From Chloromonas sp. AAM2 (lineage: Eukaryota > Chlorophyta > Chlorophyceae > Chlamydomonadales > Chlamydomonadaceae): DNA of 42,717 nucleotides. The stretch spans positions 3,706 to 46,422 of the forward strand of contig QAXH01006419.1 in assembly GCA_004335635.1 (NCBI GenBank). The letters run 5' to 3'. Position numbers and translations under genes: made by a program. This document shows, in pieces, positions 28,495 through 41,289 of the stretch. The notes under the pieces are model-generated. The model made no database searches, was not told the DNA's origin, and was given only the letters and a program-made list of their open reading frames with translations. Position 1 is the stretch's first letter, and the number at the start of each line of letters is the position of its first letter.

Positions 28495-30944
28495 TTGAAA
28501 AGATCTCCTTCTTTCAAGGCATCAAGGGCTTTCCTGCCACACTCATGGCTGCCACTGTCACTGAGTCATGCACATGTAGTCAAAGTTCTGGTCTCATCTT
28601 CGCTGAACTCAGATCGATCCGTGTGGATTGTAGTTGTTGGGTTAATTGGCATGCCGATCACAACGTTGAGTATATGTCGCAGTTCAGCGAACAGGGCCAG
28701 CTCATCAAGGCATGACTCAGTGACAACACTGACCATGCGTCTGATTAGTTCTGCCCTGGGGTTTGGGCTGTACACAGCGCAAGATGCCCTTTCAGAGTCT
28801 TGAGATCAGGTCAGACTGTTGATTGCCTTACTGGTGCAGTTGAGCAAATCAATTGAGAGATAATATGCCCCGGTGCACTTTGCTTGATTGCATGGGTGTA
28901 CCTGCGGAGTTCCAGTCATCTGATTTGCGCGTTTGTCAGTGCCCTCAAGATGCTTGCTGCCAGGGCCAGGAGGCAGGGGTTTCGACAGAAAATGAACCTA
29001 TGTGGGAGTGAATACCTCTGACCACTTTGCATGCATGGCAAGCATGTGAGGAGCTTCAGTCCAAGGTTTCAGGTCATTCTGAGATGGTCCAAAAGTGGTG
29101 GTAAAAAGTCCTCCAAAAGGCTGATGGTAATTTTTCGATCATTTCTAGTATTTCATGTTATGCGGCTCAACCACAACGACTTCAAGGTGTCTGAGGGTGT
29201 GGTTGCAGCTTGTCAAGAGCTATCCTTTTCGTAATCTGCCTTATGGGTGGTTTAGTTTCTGTCAGAGGGTGGCGGCGCTGGCGTAGCCTCTGCAAGCTGC
29301 GAGGTGGGGCCGCAGGTCACGGGAGTTGCAACTGCAAGCCGACGGTCGTCGCATGTACAGCCGGCAGTGCTTGCATTCCTTAAAACTGAAGTCAACCTGT
29401 GGCATGCCCCCATGGCCTGTGACATGGGTGGCAGTTAGGCTTCGGTTATGGTTCGGTTAGGGCCGGCTGGGCTTTGATGACCCATAAGTTAGCCAATGTT
29501 CAAGCCAACAGTGCAACCAAGATGTCCAGGGGATAGGCCTTGGCGAGAGCTGTTGAGTGAACCCCATTTCATCTCATTCTGAGCGGTTTCTTGGTGGTCT
29601 GAAAAAGTGGTCAATGTCCAGAAAAGCCGTGGCTACTTTGTGTGATAGAGTTCAGAACTTTCTACCCTCTCCCTCCCCCCCGCAGGGCTGTACTTAATTC
29701 TGGCTCTTGACCGGGGCGTTTGGTGGGCGCGGTGTTTACAGCCTGATATCTCAACATGTTTTGGCTTCCATCCTCCAGCTTCTTTGTGTCGTTCCTTCTG
29801 TATTCACCTGGTCCGCTGTGCACTTCTCATGCTCAGGGTAGGTCAGGCCGGTGCCCATTCCGTCATGTGTCCTGTGACAGATTCCCTGATGTGAACCAAG
29901 TGAGCTACCACGCTTCCAGTCATGTCACCCGACAGGCAGAGCACCAAGTTGTTCAGTTGACACAACAGGTTCTTTACAGCATAAGATAATTTACAGCGCC
30001 AGGCTAGACAAGCTCGTGGTCTCATGAAAAGGATCACGTTTGATCACAAAGGTTGGCAACTTCCGACAAAACTCGAATAAACAATGCCATAACAAGCAAC
30101 AAAGAGGCACCAGCTTCCAGTTCTGGGACACTTCGTGTCTCCTGCATTAGAACTGTTGTATTCGGTGGTGGTTGTGGTGTCATGTGTCCTGTGGCCAGTC
30201 AGTTGTACAAAAGCTGAGTCAGCACACCACCTTCGAGTCCAAATCACACCAACCCAGACAGGCGCGAACAGGAGCAGGATATTGGACATACTGACTGCAC
30301 AAGCTCGCACACGAAGTGCTATGCATGCAATACACATATGCATGCACCACCGCAAAGAATTGCAATTAGTTGCACATGGGTACGACATTCATGGGCTAGC
30401 ATGGTCAGCGATATCAAGAAAGGCCAACAATGGTGCATGAGCTCACGTGTCACATGAGCCTTGACACACGTGTCACATGAGCCCGGACCATTACCATGCG
30501 CCTGACACCACCAGTAAACGGGGCAGTTGTATCAACTCATTTCCATGCTGACATCACCGCCTGCCATGACAGGCTCCTGGTGCTTCAACTCAGCATGGTT
30601 GACAAGATCCGATTGTTGTCATGGCTTTGATCAGCTCAGCATGGTTGAAGCTTAAACAAAGGTGCTTTATTCGCCTCACAAGCACTGTTTTCCTGTGCCC
30701 AAGTGGCTCAGCAGAAAGGTCCAACAACGGCATGCATAGCCTGTCCAGGGAATCCGTTCCACGAACCAGCCATGTGCGCCAACAGCAACAGCCAGAAACA
30801 GTCACGTGCATCACAACTGTCACCTGTCGTCAGTCGCCACCAGCAACAGCACATGTCACATGTTGTAGCCCATACTGTAGCCCATGACAGCCCGCAGCAA
30901 TCATGGCCAGACGCATGTGCTAGCTGACATGGCATAGTCCACTC
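28495..30944. other. intergenic region between PARN (5') and CEP44-like (3')
   Basis: About 2.4 kb without a recognised gene. It holds a long imperfect foldback at 28500-28790, next to the PARN start. A fragment at about 29845-29900 is shared with 14221-14280, and there is a 17-bp direct repeat (CACGTGTCACATGAGCC) at about 30446 and 30468. Open frames here have no family resemblance I can name. Confidence 0.5.
28500..28790. repeat. long imperfect foldback next to the PARN start
   Basis: Nested inverted repeats centred near 28645: GTCACTGAGTCATGC (28557-28571) pairs with 28710-28724, TTCGCTGAACT (about 28599) with AGTTCAGCGAA (28681-28691), and GGCATGCC marks the centre. Weaker pairing continues outward to both ends. 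Confidence 0.75.
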
Positions 30945-33900
30945 CTAGCGTCGTCTTGTGGAACTCAGTTCAGCCAGAAACGACTGAGCTTCCGAGTACC
31001 GTGAGAAGAGTGATGAGATGAGCTCACTCGTGGAGCCCCCGGCAGCAGCAGTGGCGGTTTTGGCCGCAGACGGTGCAATGCTGTTATGCAGTCCTGGTGT
31101 GGCAGTGCTAGCACTAGGCAAGGCTGCCCAGGTCCCAGCACCACTAACACCTCCACTGCTCACCCCTGCTGGCTGTAGTGCTGCTGCTGTTGCTGATGAT
31201 GCACTTGTGCATGTACCTGCCCAGCTACCACTGCCAGCAACGACCCCAGACTGGCTATGTGCTGCCAAAAATGTATAGGGTGTAGCTGTGGCTCTGTCAT
31301 AGGACGTGCTGATAGCACTGCCGCCATATGGGTGCTTGCCAGCAACACTGCCAGATGCTGCTGCTGCGGCTGGTGCCCCACCGCTGCTGCCTGCATGTGC
31401 GGGACTGCCGGAGCCGTTGTATGAACCATACTCGCCACCTCTACCACCACCACCGGTCAGGTAAGGTGTGCCATTGCTGCCACCCCCAAGTGTCGCTGCA
31501 CCAACAGCAATTCCATCGCCACTACCACCAAAGCCGCTGGCAGCAGCATTGCATCCATCGCCATGATGCATACCAGTGAAAGCACTGTATGCACCATCAT
31601 GCACGCCAGTGGCGGCAGCAGGCGCATCAGCAGTACCAATCACTGAACCGTGATTGTACGCATCAGTGGTGTGATGGTGTGAGGGCACTGTGTATGGTGT
31701 GTAGGCAGATCTCAGGTCACTGGTCACTCTACCACCAGGGTGTAATGACGTGTGAGAAACGGTATCAGTGTGAGTGTGAGAGCTGGTTGAAGAGGGTCGA
31801 GAGGCATGGTCGTGTGCCTGGGTGCATGTGGGGGCTGCATGGGAGTTCGTAGGTAAGTAGGGCTGGTGGTGTGGGTTGGCATGCCAGTGGGTTTGTGAAG
31901 CATCAGCGGCACCTGCTGATGTGTCCTGGTGTGGCTGAGGCTGGATGCTGTGCCAGTCAGGCTGATGCTGGGAGGTGTCATCAAATCCGTGGTCACGGCT
32001 CACACTCTGCGTTCGATCATTGGTCACATTTTGTGTCTGGTCACGGGTCACACTTTGGTCGTGGTCACACATCACACTCGGTCCTTGGTTGACGGCAGGC
32101 TGTGATTCCGACGGATGGATTTCAAATTGTTCTGTCGGTTCGAACTGTACCGAGGGTTGTGAATGCTGCAGCAACTCCACTCTCCAACTATGTGGCTGTT
32201 TTGCGTTCGGGTCGTGGTCGTAGCTATTTGCTGGCTGTGCTGCAGGCTGGCATGAGTCCAAGCTTGCATGGACGCTGTCGCCCTGCTGTGACGAGGATCG
32301 ATGCTGATTCCAGCCGTTGCCCTGCTGTGTTGAGGGCTGGTAGTGCGAGTCCAAGCTTGCATGCATGCCAGGCTGGTAGGGTTCCCAACGACTGCTGTAT
32401 GCATCTGCCTGTGTTACGGTAGTGGCATCATGGTGTGAGGACCGATCTGTGGCCTGGGATTCCCAGCTAGGCACGTGCTGGGGTGCTTGCAGGTGGTGAT
32501 GGCTGTCCCAGTTGGCAGTTGCCTGTTCTGGCTCTGCTAAGAAAGCAGGGTTGCCAAAGCTGGCACCGGCCTGTTCAGGCGCTGCTGCCAACGCAGGGTG
32601 GTTGTCAGAACTAGCATGCGTCGGTTGCCGCTCTAACGGGGCCCTATAATCCGACAAGCTGGCACGTGATTGCCTCTGCTCCGCATGTGCAAGGTCTGCA
32701 TCCCCGCTGGCCCTACTGCTGTCATGCCCGTGCCTCCAGTCAGGGCGCATAGGCAATAACCCAGGCGTATCTTGGGACGCAGCCAACGCCATCACACGCC
32801 CTGGCTCGAACGTGAACGAAGGGTGAGGCGCCACTATGCTGTGTGCGTGGTGCAGCCCTTGGTTGTATCGAGCCGTACCACTCGGCTCGAATGTGCGGGC
32901 AGTGGCATGTGGGACAGCGGGAGCAGTGGTGAAAGGGGCTGCAGGGTGCTGTGTGGTGGCGTGGGCAGGATGGTTGGATGGATAGAGGGGTGGTTGGTGG
33001 GATTCAAGGTGGGTTGTGATGGTGGTGGTGGCGGGGAGAGTGGTGGTGACGGCTGCTGCAGCCGTGCGGTGCGGGGGTTGATGCTTTTGGTCTTGTGGTG
33101 CCACAACCTCTGCCATGCTGCTGCCACTTTTGAGTGGTTGTGGGCCCGCCGCTGAATGGTATGGCTCAGTGTTGTAGGCGCCTGACGATCCGAATGGCTC
33201 TCGGTTTGAGTATGGGACCTGCTGACTGTCCCGGAGACTGAGTGGCTGTTCGGGTCGTGGAGCGTCATATGCATTCAGAGCGTGCGTCGCTGTTTCCTCA
33301 TGTTGTTGAGCGGATGCGGGCTGATAAGAAGCCGTGTTGTGAGCAGATACGGGCTGGTAAGAAGCCGTGTTGTGAGCAGATGCGGGCTGGTAAGAAGCCG
33401 CGTTGTGAGCAGATGCGGGCTGGTAAGAAGCCGGGTTGTGAGAAGGGTAGGAAGCAAGAGTGTGATGATTCGGCATGGTCCTGTCTGCTGGCGGTGGCTG
33501 CTGTTGGTAGTGTTGGTGCGGCTGTTGGGCTAGCTGCCTGGTGGTGGGAGCCTGCTGAAGCGACTGTTGTTGGTATTCAGGAGCAGGTTCACCATACGAT
33601 GACTGGTGCTGGTGTTGTTGCTGCTGCTGCCCCGGAGCAGTTGTATTGTTCAGGTAAGGTAGGTGCTGTTCCTGGTGCATCAGGGAGAGAGAGGAAAGAG
33701 ATGGTGCCTGGACGGACAACAGTGCTGTGTCTGCCTGATGCCGTTGGTGAGGGCTGCTGGCCTGCCGGTGCTGAGGCTGTGGCAGGTACTCCCCTCGCCT
33801 GACACACACTTCCATTTCACACTCCAGGTGCCGCACTCGTGCCTCCAATACGGTCATGCGCGCCTCCATGGCGCCTGAGGACCCACGCATGTCATTCCTG

Positions 33901-36900
33901 CAGCACATGGGGGTGTGAAATGAAAACACACCTAGTTTGTGCATGCTACGTTTGCATGGAACCATACCTACTGAACTCTGAAATTCTCAAAATATGTGGA
34001 CGCTTGCAAAATCAAGCTATCAGAGCTATGAAAGGCTCTGACATGCTGCAAGACACTATATCAGAAGGGGCATGGTAGCATTGTATTATATAGTATACCC
34101 GGTGCTGCATGATCAACCAACGCTCTCAAACATGGTCAGAGTCCTTACTGGCCACGTGTTCTAAATTGTATAATTGTACGCACCTGGTTTCTTGTGCTGC
34201 TGCCTCAGCCGCTGCCACCACTCGCCTCAAATCATCCAACTGCTGCTGCAACTGCTGCACTACATCCACCGCTGGTGTCACCGGCTGCTGGTGCTGGACA
34301 AATGGTTGCAGCAGCTGCTGCTGGTGCACCACTGCCTGCTGCAGCTGCTGTTCCTGGCTTGCAGCCGGCACCAAGCCGCCCACACCAGCTGGCTGCTGTG
34401 CTGACTGGAGCCCAGGCCCAGCCAGCTCACCACCAGTCGGCAGCTGCTCAGCAGCCACTGGCTTCGGGGCAGCTTCCTGAACGGTTCCTAAGCCGTTTCC
34501 TGCACGTGGCACCTGTAGCGTGCGCCCGTACTGAGGCTGCATGATTCTGCTGTACATCATACCAGCCTCCTCCCCATCACTCTCATCGCTCTCCTCATCA
34601 GAAGTGTAATCTTGCACCAGCTTTTGCCCTGCCGCTTGTTTCTGCCCCATGCCCCCCTGCACCGCCTGCCAGTCTCTAGCCTGCGTACTGCTGCTGCCAA
34701 CTGCACCAATACCGCCCTGAGGCATCTGCCAGGTGCTACCCTGCTCATCAGCAGTACCGGCCGAGTGCAACTGAAGATACGGGTTGCAAAAGCGGAAGTT
34801 CCGCCCATCACCGATACCATCACCACCTTCCCCACTGTTGCTACTTTCTTTCTTTCTTTCACCCTGCTGTTGTTGCATCCAGCTGCTGCTGCGGCCGTCC
34901 TGTTGCGGCTGGTGCTGGAGCCAGCCACCAGCTGCCGCTCCACAGCCTGCCCCAGGTTGTCCCTCTCCTGCTCTATACCGTCTACGGAGCTTCTGAAGGC
35001 AGGGTTAACGAACCAGGAATGTATGGGGGTGGCGAGGGAAGACAGGCCAGGAGGCCGAAGGGTGAATTCCAGGTCGGCAGGGGTGTCGGGTGGGACCAGG
35101 GGGTGCAAGGAAACTTGATGGGGATGCGGCGAGGGGCGGAGGGAGGGTTGCTGCCAAGGATAAGTGGAGGACAAAGGAGCAGGGAGAGCAGGGTGGGCCG
35201 AGCCAGCGGCGGCTTGGTCAGGCTGGGGAGTCCAAGATGTACCTGGACAGATCAGCACAGAGGCAGCCATTTAAGCACACCCAACACACAGAAGCAGTAG
35301 AGGTGAGCAGATTGGCTTGGCCTGCTACCAGGCAGCTTCGGAAAGTTAGACCAGCATCTTTGAATGGCACTAATCTTATCACCAACAGTACATGGCACTG
35401 ACCTTCTGTGTGTGCCGGATGACCCCAGGCACCCAATGTGACGGGCGTGCAGCCCCCTCCACCTCCCACTCCATGTGGTGCATGTGCATGGCTAGGCCCT
35501 GCTGCTCCATGTGCCGCTCCATGTGCATGTCCATGCCCAGCCGCCACCTGTGCATGTGCACGTGCGGAGCTGTCTCGCTCCTCCACTACCTCCCGCGTCA
35601 CTTTATAGCGGGACTGGCCACCGTCGGAGCTGTTGGGCAGGTGCAGCGGGGAAACGACCTGCCGCACCGCCTTGCCGCCCGGCCTGACTACCTGGAGTGG
35701 GGCACAGGGCAAGGGAGGAAAGGACGCAGAGCAGAGTGATGACACTGCTTCGACTCAGTAATTTCCTACAATTACCTATTTATATCAATACAACTCAATA
35801 ACCCAAAACGGGCCATCCTCGTTCTTGGGGCACTGGACCGGGGGAGAGACAATCACTGGCATGAGTAGGAAAGCACTGTTGCCCAGAGGCCACAGGGGAA
35901 GACGCTGGTTGCCCTGAATTCCGTCCACATACTTGGTTCCTTTCCACCGATACAACACATCCTATCCATGCGGCTGGCAACTCTAACATGGGCATGGACC
36001 TACCTTGACTTCGGGCGTCCTCCTGGTTGGTTCATACAGACGGCTCTCTGGTCCTGGAGCACCCTGTAAGAACAAATGAACAAAAAGCGCAACGAACACG
36101 GCGTGTGACATCGACCATAACCACAGCATGTGATAAGCAGAAGGAGGAATGTGTCAAGGAGGAGCTGTTCTGGTTTGCCAGGTATCAATAAATGCCGCGC
36201 TTGATATCTGCACTGCCGAAAACGGCCAAAAACGTCAGGCGCGCTTCAAGTCCCTTTTAGAATTAAGCTCCCCCCCGGATGCACCTTTGAACAAAACCAT
36301 TGTTCAATGACACAATGCACAAGGACAAGGGCTGTGGTCTTTCCGTGCCTTTGAATACCTAGTGCATGCACCCCAATCTGCATGCCGCCCTGGTCCGTTT
36401 TGCATACTGCCATGCACCGCTACACACATGCATTTCGTTCCCAGCCTGTCCTCGACACAACCAGGCAAGCATGCATACATGCAGCCTTTTGTGGACCCCT
36501 TGATTTGCATCCCGGCCTGCGTGCATGCCTGATCTCCCAATGCACGTGCCCCCTCCCTGCTTGCACGCATGCACATTTGCACGCACCTGCTTGGGTTTCA
36601 GAGCAGCAAGCCGCTCTTTTCTGACCTCATCATTGTGCACCTTCTTGCAGCACTGAACCACATCACTGATGAGCAGCAGCTTGCGCTCTGCAAAGCCCTG
36701 CATGCACGAGGCATAACACACATGCACTACCCTTTGTGTATGATGCGCATGGAGGAGCATGACACCCTTGTACATGGCCACAGGATGCATGTTGGGCCTG
36801 CTGCTCATTGCAATGCACCGCCTGCTGGGCCTGCTGCTCATTGGCTATGCTGTGTTCGCCAAGCAGCTGTTGACCTCACCTGTTCCAAAAAGTTCGCTGC

Positions 36901-37352
36901 AGTCAACACTGTGCGGATGTTGAAGCAGTCCCTGAACAACCGGAATGCAGCCTCCACGAACTTTTGGTCAGTCTTGCCTTGGAGCTGCATTTGGCAGACG
37001 CATGTGTTGTGATCGTGTTTGCATGTCTTTGACACGAAGGCAGCCCACCACTTGCTGCGCTACATGTGCGCTTGCGTACCTCGTAGCCTGCCGTGTGTAT
37101 GCACTTTGCGACATGGCGCGAGAACTTGAGAAGCACGAAGTGAAGAATGGGCAGCAAGGCGACTGGGTCGCCGAGACGCAACCTGCGTAACAACACAAAA
37201 ATTTGGATGAGGGACTTTGGCACCAGAATTGCCTGGCTTTAAAAATCTCATGCCTCAAGGACGTACCCGACTTCATCAACTGTTCCAGGGTATTTGAGCT
37301 GCTGCAGCTCCCTCAGCACACGGGCGACTTTGCCCTGTGTGTCGCCATTCAT
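30945..37352 (-). CDS. CEP44: CEP44 (centrosomal protein of 44 kDa) homologue with very long C-terminal tail
   Basis: Nine exons: 37352-37267, 37182-37080, 36984-36880, 36697-36587, 36063-36004, 35691-35403, 35242-34863, 34770-34184 and 33897-30945. Phase is exact; 1557 aa against roughly 390 in human. Residues 1-135 match the CEP44 domain: LRELQQLKYPGTVDEVG, LRLGDPVALLPILHFVL, KFVEAAFRLFRDCFNIRTVL, and GFAERKLLLISDVVQCC with KKVHNDE. A second conserved point is the coiled-coil start at about residue 588 (MTVLEARVRHLECEMEV), which matches the human segment LLSRVTLLETEM. Between and after lie a His-rich stretch (35691-35403), an acidic patch (DEESDESDGEEAG) and Gln/Ser/His/Ala-rich sequence, with four tandem ASYQPxSAHN units at about 33300-33450. 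In animals CEP44 binds centriolar microtubules and is needed for centriole-to-centrosome conversion; a basal-body role here is inferred. The eighth intron start/acceptor (34862-34771, 92 nt) was chosen because it restores frame. Confidence 0.88.
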
Positions 37353-37545
37353 CCTCCTTACTGCCTCATGCCTGTAGCGGCATGCGCGCTGTCGTGCACT
37401 GGATGCGCATGGCGATAGCTGTTGACAGACCAGGTGAATGCCGCACGAAACGGTGCACGTTTCTTTTGACAATAGCCACCTCTGCAGCCACCTCTGCAAT
37501 TGTCTATTACTACTACTACAGAGCAAGTACCTGAGGCTTGATATC
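37353..37545. promoter_or_regulatory. shared divergent upstream region, CEP44-like / CCDC137-like
   Basis: Only 193 bp separate the two start codons on opposite strands, so the promoters overlap or the starts are driven from one bidirectional promoter. No specific box was recognised. Confidence 0.6.
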
Positions 37546-40091
37546 ATGGGCAAGGGAGACAGCATCAAGAGGAGGAAGAAGAATGTGGCAAAGGCGAATG
37601 AGAGCAATCTCAAGAAGTCTGAGGTGAGCTGAGCAGGGGATTGTGATTGTAGAAGAAGAGCCTGTGAGGAACAGCAAGTTGAATGTGTATTGCTGAGCCA
37701 GCCTGGCGAGTCATCAGCCCCCGCTTTTTGCATGCACTTGCCTGCAGAAAGGAAAGGCGCTGCCTACAATGCGGCTGCCCAACGCGCCTGGAAAGGACGC
37801 TTTTCAAGAACGCGTTCCTGCATCGCTGCGCAAAATCATGAAGCTCAAGGTGCGATGCCCATGTTCACTTGGCGGCCGTCGTACCCTAGTGTCGGAACAT
37901 GATTAGAATGTATGGCCTCAGGCATGACCTTGCATTCATGCTGCCCTTCACATCAACCCCAGGCGTGATTCATCGCTCATGGGTCTCAGCTCAGCACGGT
38001 CATTCATAGTGACAAGAAATCAATTGTGTTCCCACTACATGCTGCACTAGCCGATTTTGCAGGATGCCGCCAACAAGCAAGAGACTCGGCGCTTGGCAAG
38101 GCAGGATGCTTTCGTTATCCGGCAGCCAAGCCAGGAACCCGAGCATGCAGGAGCACCAACCAGCCAAACAGCCCAGCCCACTGCTGGTCAGACGCATGCA
38201 CTCACGCAACAGCGTCAGCAACCATTAAAGCACAAGCAGCCAGCCGCACAACCAGGCCCCGATCAGCAGCAGCCAGCTATACAGTCAAGGCTGGGCGGCA
38301 AGCACCAACAGCCAGTTAGATTGCAGGGGCAGCAGCAGCAGCCAGCCTCGGATCAAGGTCAACAAGGCAGTGGTGCACCAGCGGATCCTGACCACAATAA
38401 AACGGAAACTAGCGGCAAGAAACGGAAGCTGCAGAGCTCTGCCAGTGCCCAAGTGGAGGAGCGGCTATACAAGGCGGGTGCCTTTGACAAGGCGAAAAAG
38501 AAGACACTCAAAGACTCCAAGAAAAAGTGAGTTGCACGGAAGGTGCGACAGGTTCATGTGCTGAGTGAGTGGCAGAAGTAAATGGAGATGAGGTTGGGGT
38601 TTGAGTCCGTCAGAGCAGGTGTTGCTTAGTGTGAGCTTTCAAATATACGTATCTGGTTCTGAGCCAGCATGCTGCAATACCCGTCGCTTCCAGCCCCCCA
38701 TAGCGTGATATAGATGAGATGGAGCATGTGGGCTAACCACCCATCTCTGTCAACTAATTTTGAGCCAATGTGCCGCAATACCCTGGATACAGACTCCCTT
38801 TAGCTGTGCAAGCATACAAATGCATTGACAACATGAGAATGCATGCAGCTCAGTCCGCCTTGCTTTCATTGGCTCATGTTGCGATTGACACCCTGCTAGC
38901 CCACGTGCAAAGCATCCGCTGTCACAGATTTCATTCTTCATCTTTTTCTCTCTGAACAAAACAACCTTTGAAAGCAGAAGGCCAATGTCTGCTTTCATTG
39001 CCACAGGTTTCTAGAACGTAAGAAGCTTGAAAAGAAGAAGGGCCGCCATGGCGGCGGTGGCCAGGGGGACGGGGTTAACTCCTCGCTCACCCCTGCGGAG
39101 CTCAAGCTCAAGGCGCAGCAGGCCGCCACTAGTGCTCGATTCGGGGAGGTGGCGCAGGCACCGCTAAAGGCAAGTGGTCAAGCTTTCATGTGCAGATTGC
39201 CACAAGATACCGTACGTCCTAGAAATCAACACGAGCTAATTTATTCAGCTAATTGATACAGCTTTCATGTGCAGGCTACCACAAGACAGTGTGAATGGAA
39301 AACAAGGGTGTGGGTGGAGTGCCGGGCAGGGTTGAAATCCCTGATTTCAGATGGCTGCTAAGGAGAAAACATGATGGTGTTGAACCAAGACAACCATGCA
39401 CGGTTACAGAACGCAAGCTGGCAAACAGGCCATTCACACCACGTCAGCCAGCAAGCTTAGACGACCAGTTCTGACCCAAAGGCTTGTGCATAAATGTAAC
39501 GTATATTCTCATCTTAAACCCAAGGTGTGGCATGTTTTCTTACATAACATGCAGGCACGATGTATTCTCAGCATTCGTTTGCCATTGTTCAACGTATTCT
39601 CCGTGCTTCTGATCATTCCGTTTGGTCCACAGGTTCAGCTCAAACGCAAGCACTGGGCCACCAAGGGCACCGAAGGGGCCCAAGACCAGGGCACCCACAC
39701 AGCCACAGGGCCATCCCATCGCCTGACCAAGATCTTCCAGTCACAGCTAGCCACTGCAAAGCAGCGGTTAGAAAACAGCGGAGGCCAGGGCAGGCAGCAG
39801 GGGGTACAGGGTGCTCAAAAACGGCACAAAACGGGTGCCAGGCCGGGTCAGGGCAGTAGGCCGATGGTAGGTCTTGTCCAACAGGCGGCTGCTGGGAAGG
39901 CGGTTGCTGAAAGGGAGCGTTTGCGAGAGCAGGTGGTGCAGGCGTATAAGAATAGCAAGCGGGCGGGCGCGGCCCGGGACGGGACGGGGCGGACGGGCGG
40001 GACACATGAGGGGGGTGCCAGCATGGCTTCGCTTGCTAGGCTCGTGCAGCGGGGAAACGAACAGAGGATGGCTGCTGCCCAGCTACGGTAG
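37546..40091 (+). CDS. CCDC137-like basic coiled-coil protein (probably nucleolar/nuclear)
   Basis: Five exons: 37546-37623, 37748-37849, 38063-38526, 39007-39169 and 39633-40091; 421 aa. Matches to the CCDC137 family come in order: RVPASLRKIMKLK (about 48-60; compare IPFRLREIM), a Lys-rich helix KKLEKKKGRHG, then TSARFGEVAQAP (about 256-267; compare KFGEV). Near the end comes ERERLREQVVQAYKNSKR (compare EEERERAVQAY). The protein is Lys/Arg/Gln-rich with several possible nuclear-localisation stretches and a low-complexity Gln/Pro middle exon. The human relative is a nuclear/nucleolar, chromosome-associated protein; the role here is inferred. The fourth intron begins GCAAGT, a GC-AG intron; the phase fits only with that donor. 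The start ATG opens MGKGDSIKRRKKN. It is divergent from CEP44. Confidence 0.85.
39170..39632 (+). other. GC-AG intron of the CCDC137-like gene
   Basis: The donor is CTAAAG/GCAAGTGG and the acceptor TGGTCCACAG/GTTCAG. No GT in the area keeps frame. A stretch CAGCTTTCATGTGCAG and CCACAAGA is present twice inside this intron (about 39178 and 39258), another internal duplication. Confidence 0.85.
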
Positions 40092-40135
40092 CATGATGGT
40101 CAGCCAATCAGCCATCAGATGATGCCCTGGGAGCA

Positions 40136-40345
40136 TGTGTAATCCATACTGCCACACGTGACGTGCCGTGTGTAATCCATACTGCCACACGTGACATGCC
40201 GTGTGTAATCCGTACTGCCACACGTGACGTGCCGTGTGTAATCCGTACTGCCACACGTGACGTGCCGTGTGTATTCCGCACTGCCACACGTGACGCGCCG
40301 TGTGTAATCCGTACTGCCATACGTGACGTGTCGTGTGTAATCCAT
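40136..40345. repeat. 33-bp minisatellite with a TGTAA motif in most units
   Basis: About six 33-bp copies (GTGTGTAATCCATACTGCC plus ACACGTGACGTGCC), starting 45 nt after the CCDC137-like stop codon. TGTAA, the chlorophyte poly(A) motif, occurs once per unit except one that reads TGTAT. Confidence 0.95.
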
Positions 40346-41289
40346 CCCGTTTGTCGGGATGGTACCAAGCCTCATTGCTTGCATCTGCACACTGGCCTGC
40401 CTGCATCAAAGACGCATGCACCTATGTTCGCCTGGCTGCCACACTCCGTAGTCGCCGTCTTCTGTGTGTTGAACGCGCCATCCATGTGTCGATTTGAGCT
40501 GGCCAGTCCTGGCTGTCACAATGAGCTCGTCTGTGCTGTTATCGGCCATGTTGGCATCGCCTGTGTTGCATGTTCCTATATGAAGTAACAATTGGTGGGC
40601 CCAGCAGGTGTAGTCGGCTAGTGTTGTCACGTTTTGCATCGGAATTCCTCTTCCACACCATCAGATGGAACAACCTCAACAGCAAAACAACAGGCACTGA
40701 CACATGGTGGTGCACTGAACGCGTGTGTGAGGAAGAGAGTACAGCAGGGGGGCCCAACCAAAGGTCAGACAAATTTTGTCAATGCGTTCAATGTGTCAAA
40801 TTCCATGCAGGATGTTTGCTAAAAAAGAAGAAGTTTGCCAGTTCTGGGACAATTTGGCGGGTTCATGTGGTGACTGTTCGTGTGCCTTGATCTACTTACT
40901 AACAGGAACTATTGTGTGATGAATATACGCTACGTTTCTTGTGTGTGTATAAAGAGTCTGTGTGTTGGTCCGCGACCAAATGAACAGGGCTTGTTGGTAC
41001 ACGGTGTAATGCTACTTGTGGGACACGCTGTCGTGCGTGGACACGAAAGAACTTGCCTCAGTGTGTTATCAGTAAGTTGTGATTGATATCCATACATGTC
41101 ACGTGGTTCACGAAGACTGACCATATTGCGATTATAGACTATAGACTGCGGAAAGCGAGCCAGGGACAACTGCAACTTACATTTTGGAACAACTGGGTAA
41201 ACGGATTCCCAGCCCAATACACAAGCGGCCAAAAGTCAACCAGCACATGTAGATCCTCAAAGCTGAGAAATCGACGCCAGACCCAGTCA
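40346..41289. other. intergenic region between convergent CCDC137-like and CPKCG-protein genes
   Basis: No gene was recognised. It contains the short repeat shared with 17318-17350 (40821-40855). Minus-strand TGTAA (plus TTACA 41177-41181) lies about 110 nt beyond the stop of the minus-strand gene at 41290. Confidence 0.5.

Noticed and set aside
28495..28803. Open frames on both strands near the PARN start
   Set aside because: The stretch is an imperfect inverted repeat, so paired open frames are expected; no homology and no splice structure.
40083..40421. Minus-strand open frames with repeating HTARHVWQYG-type units
   Set aside because: They come from the 33-bp minisatellite, whose length is a multiple of three and so stays open.
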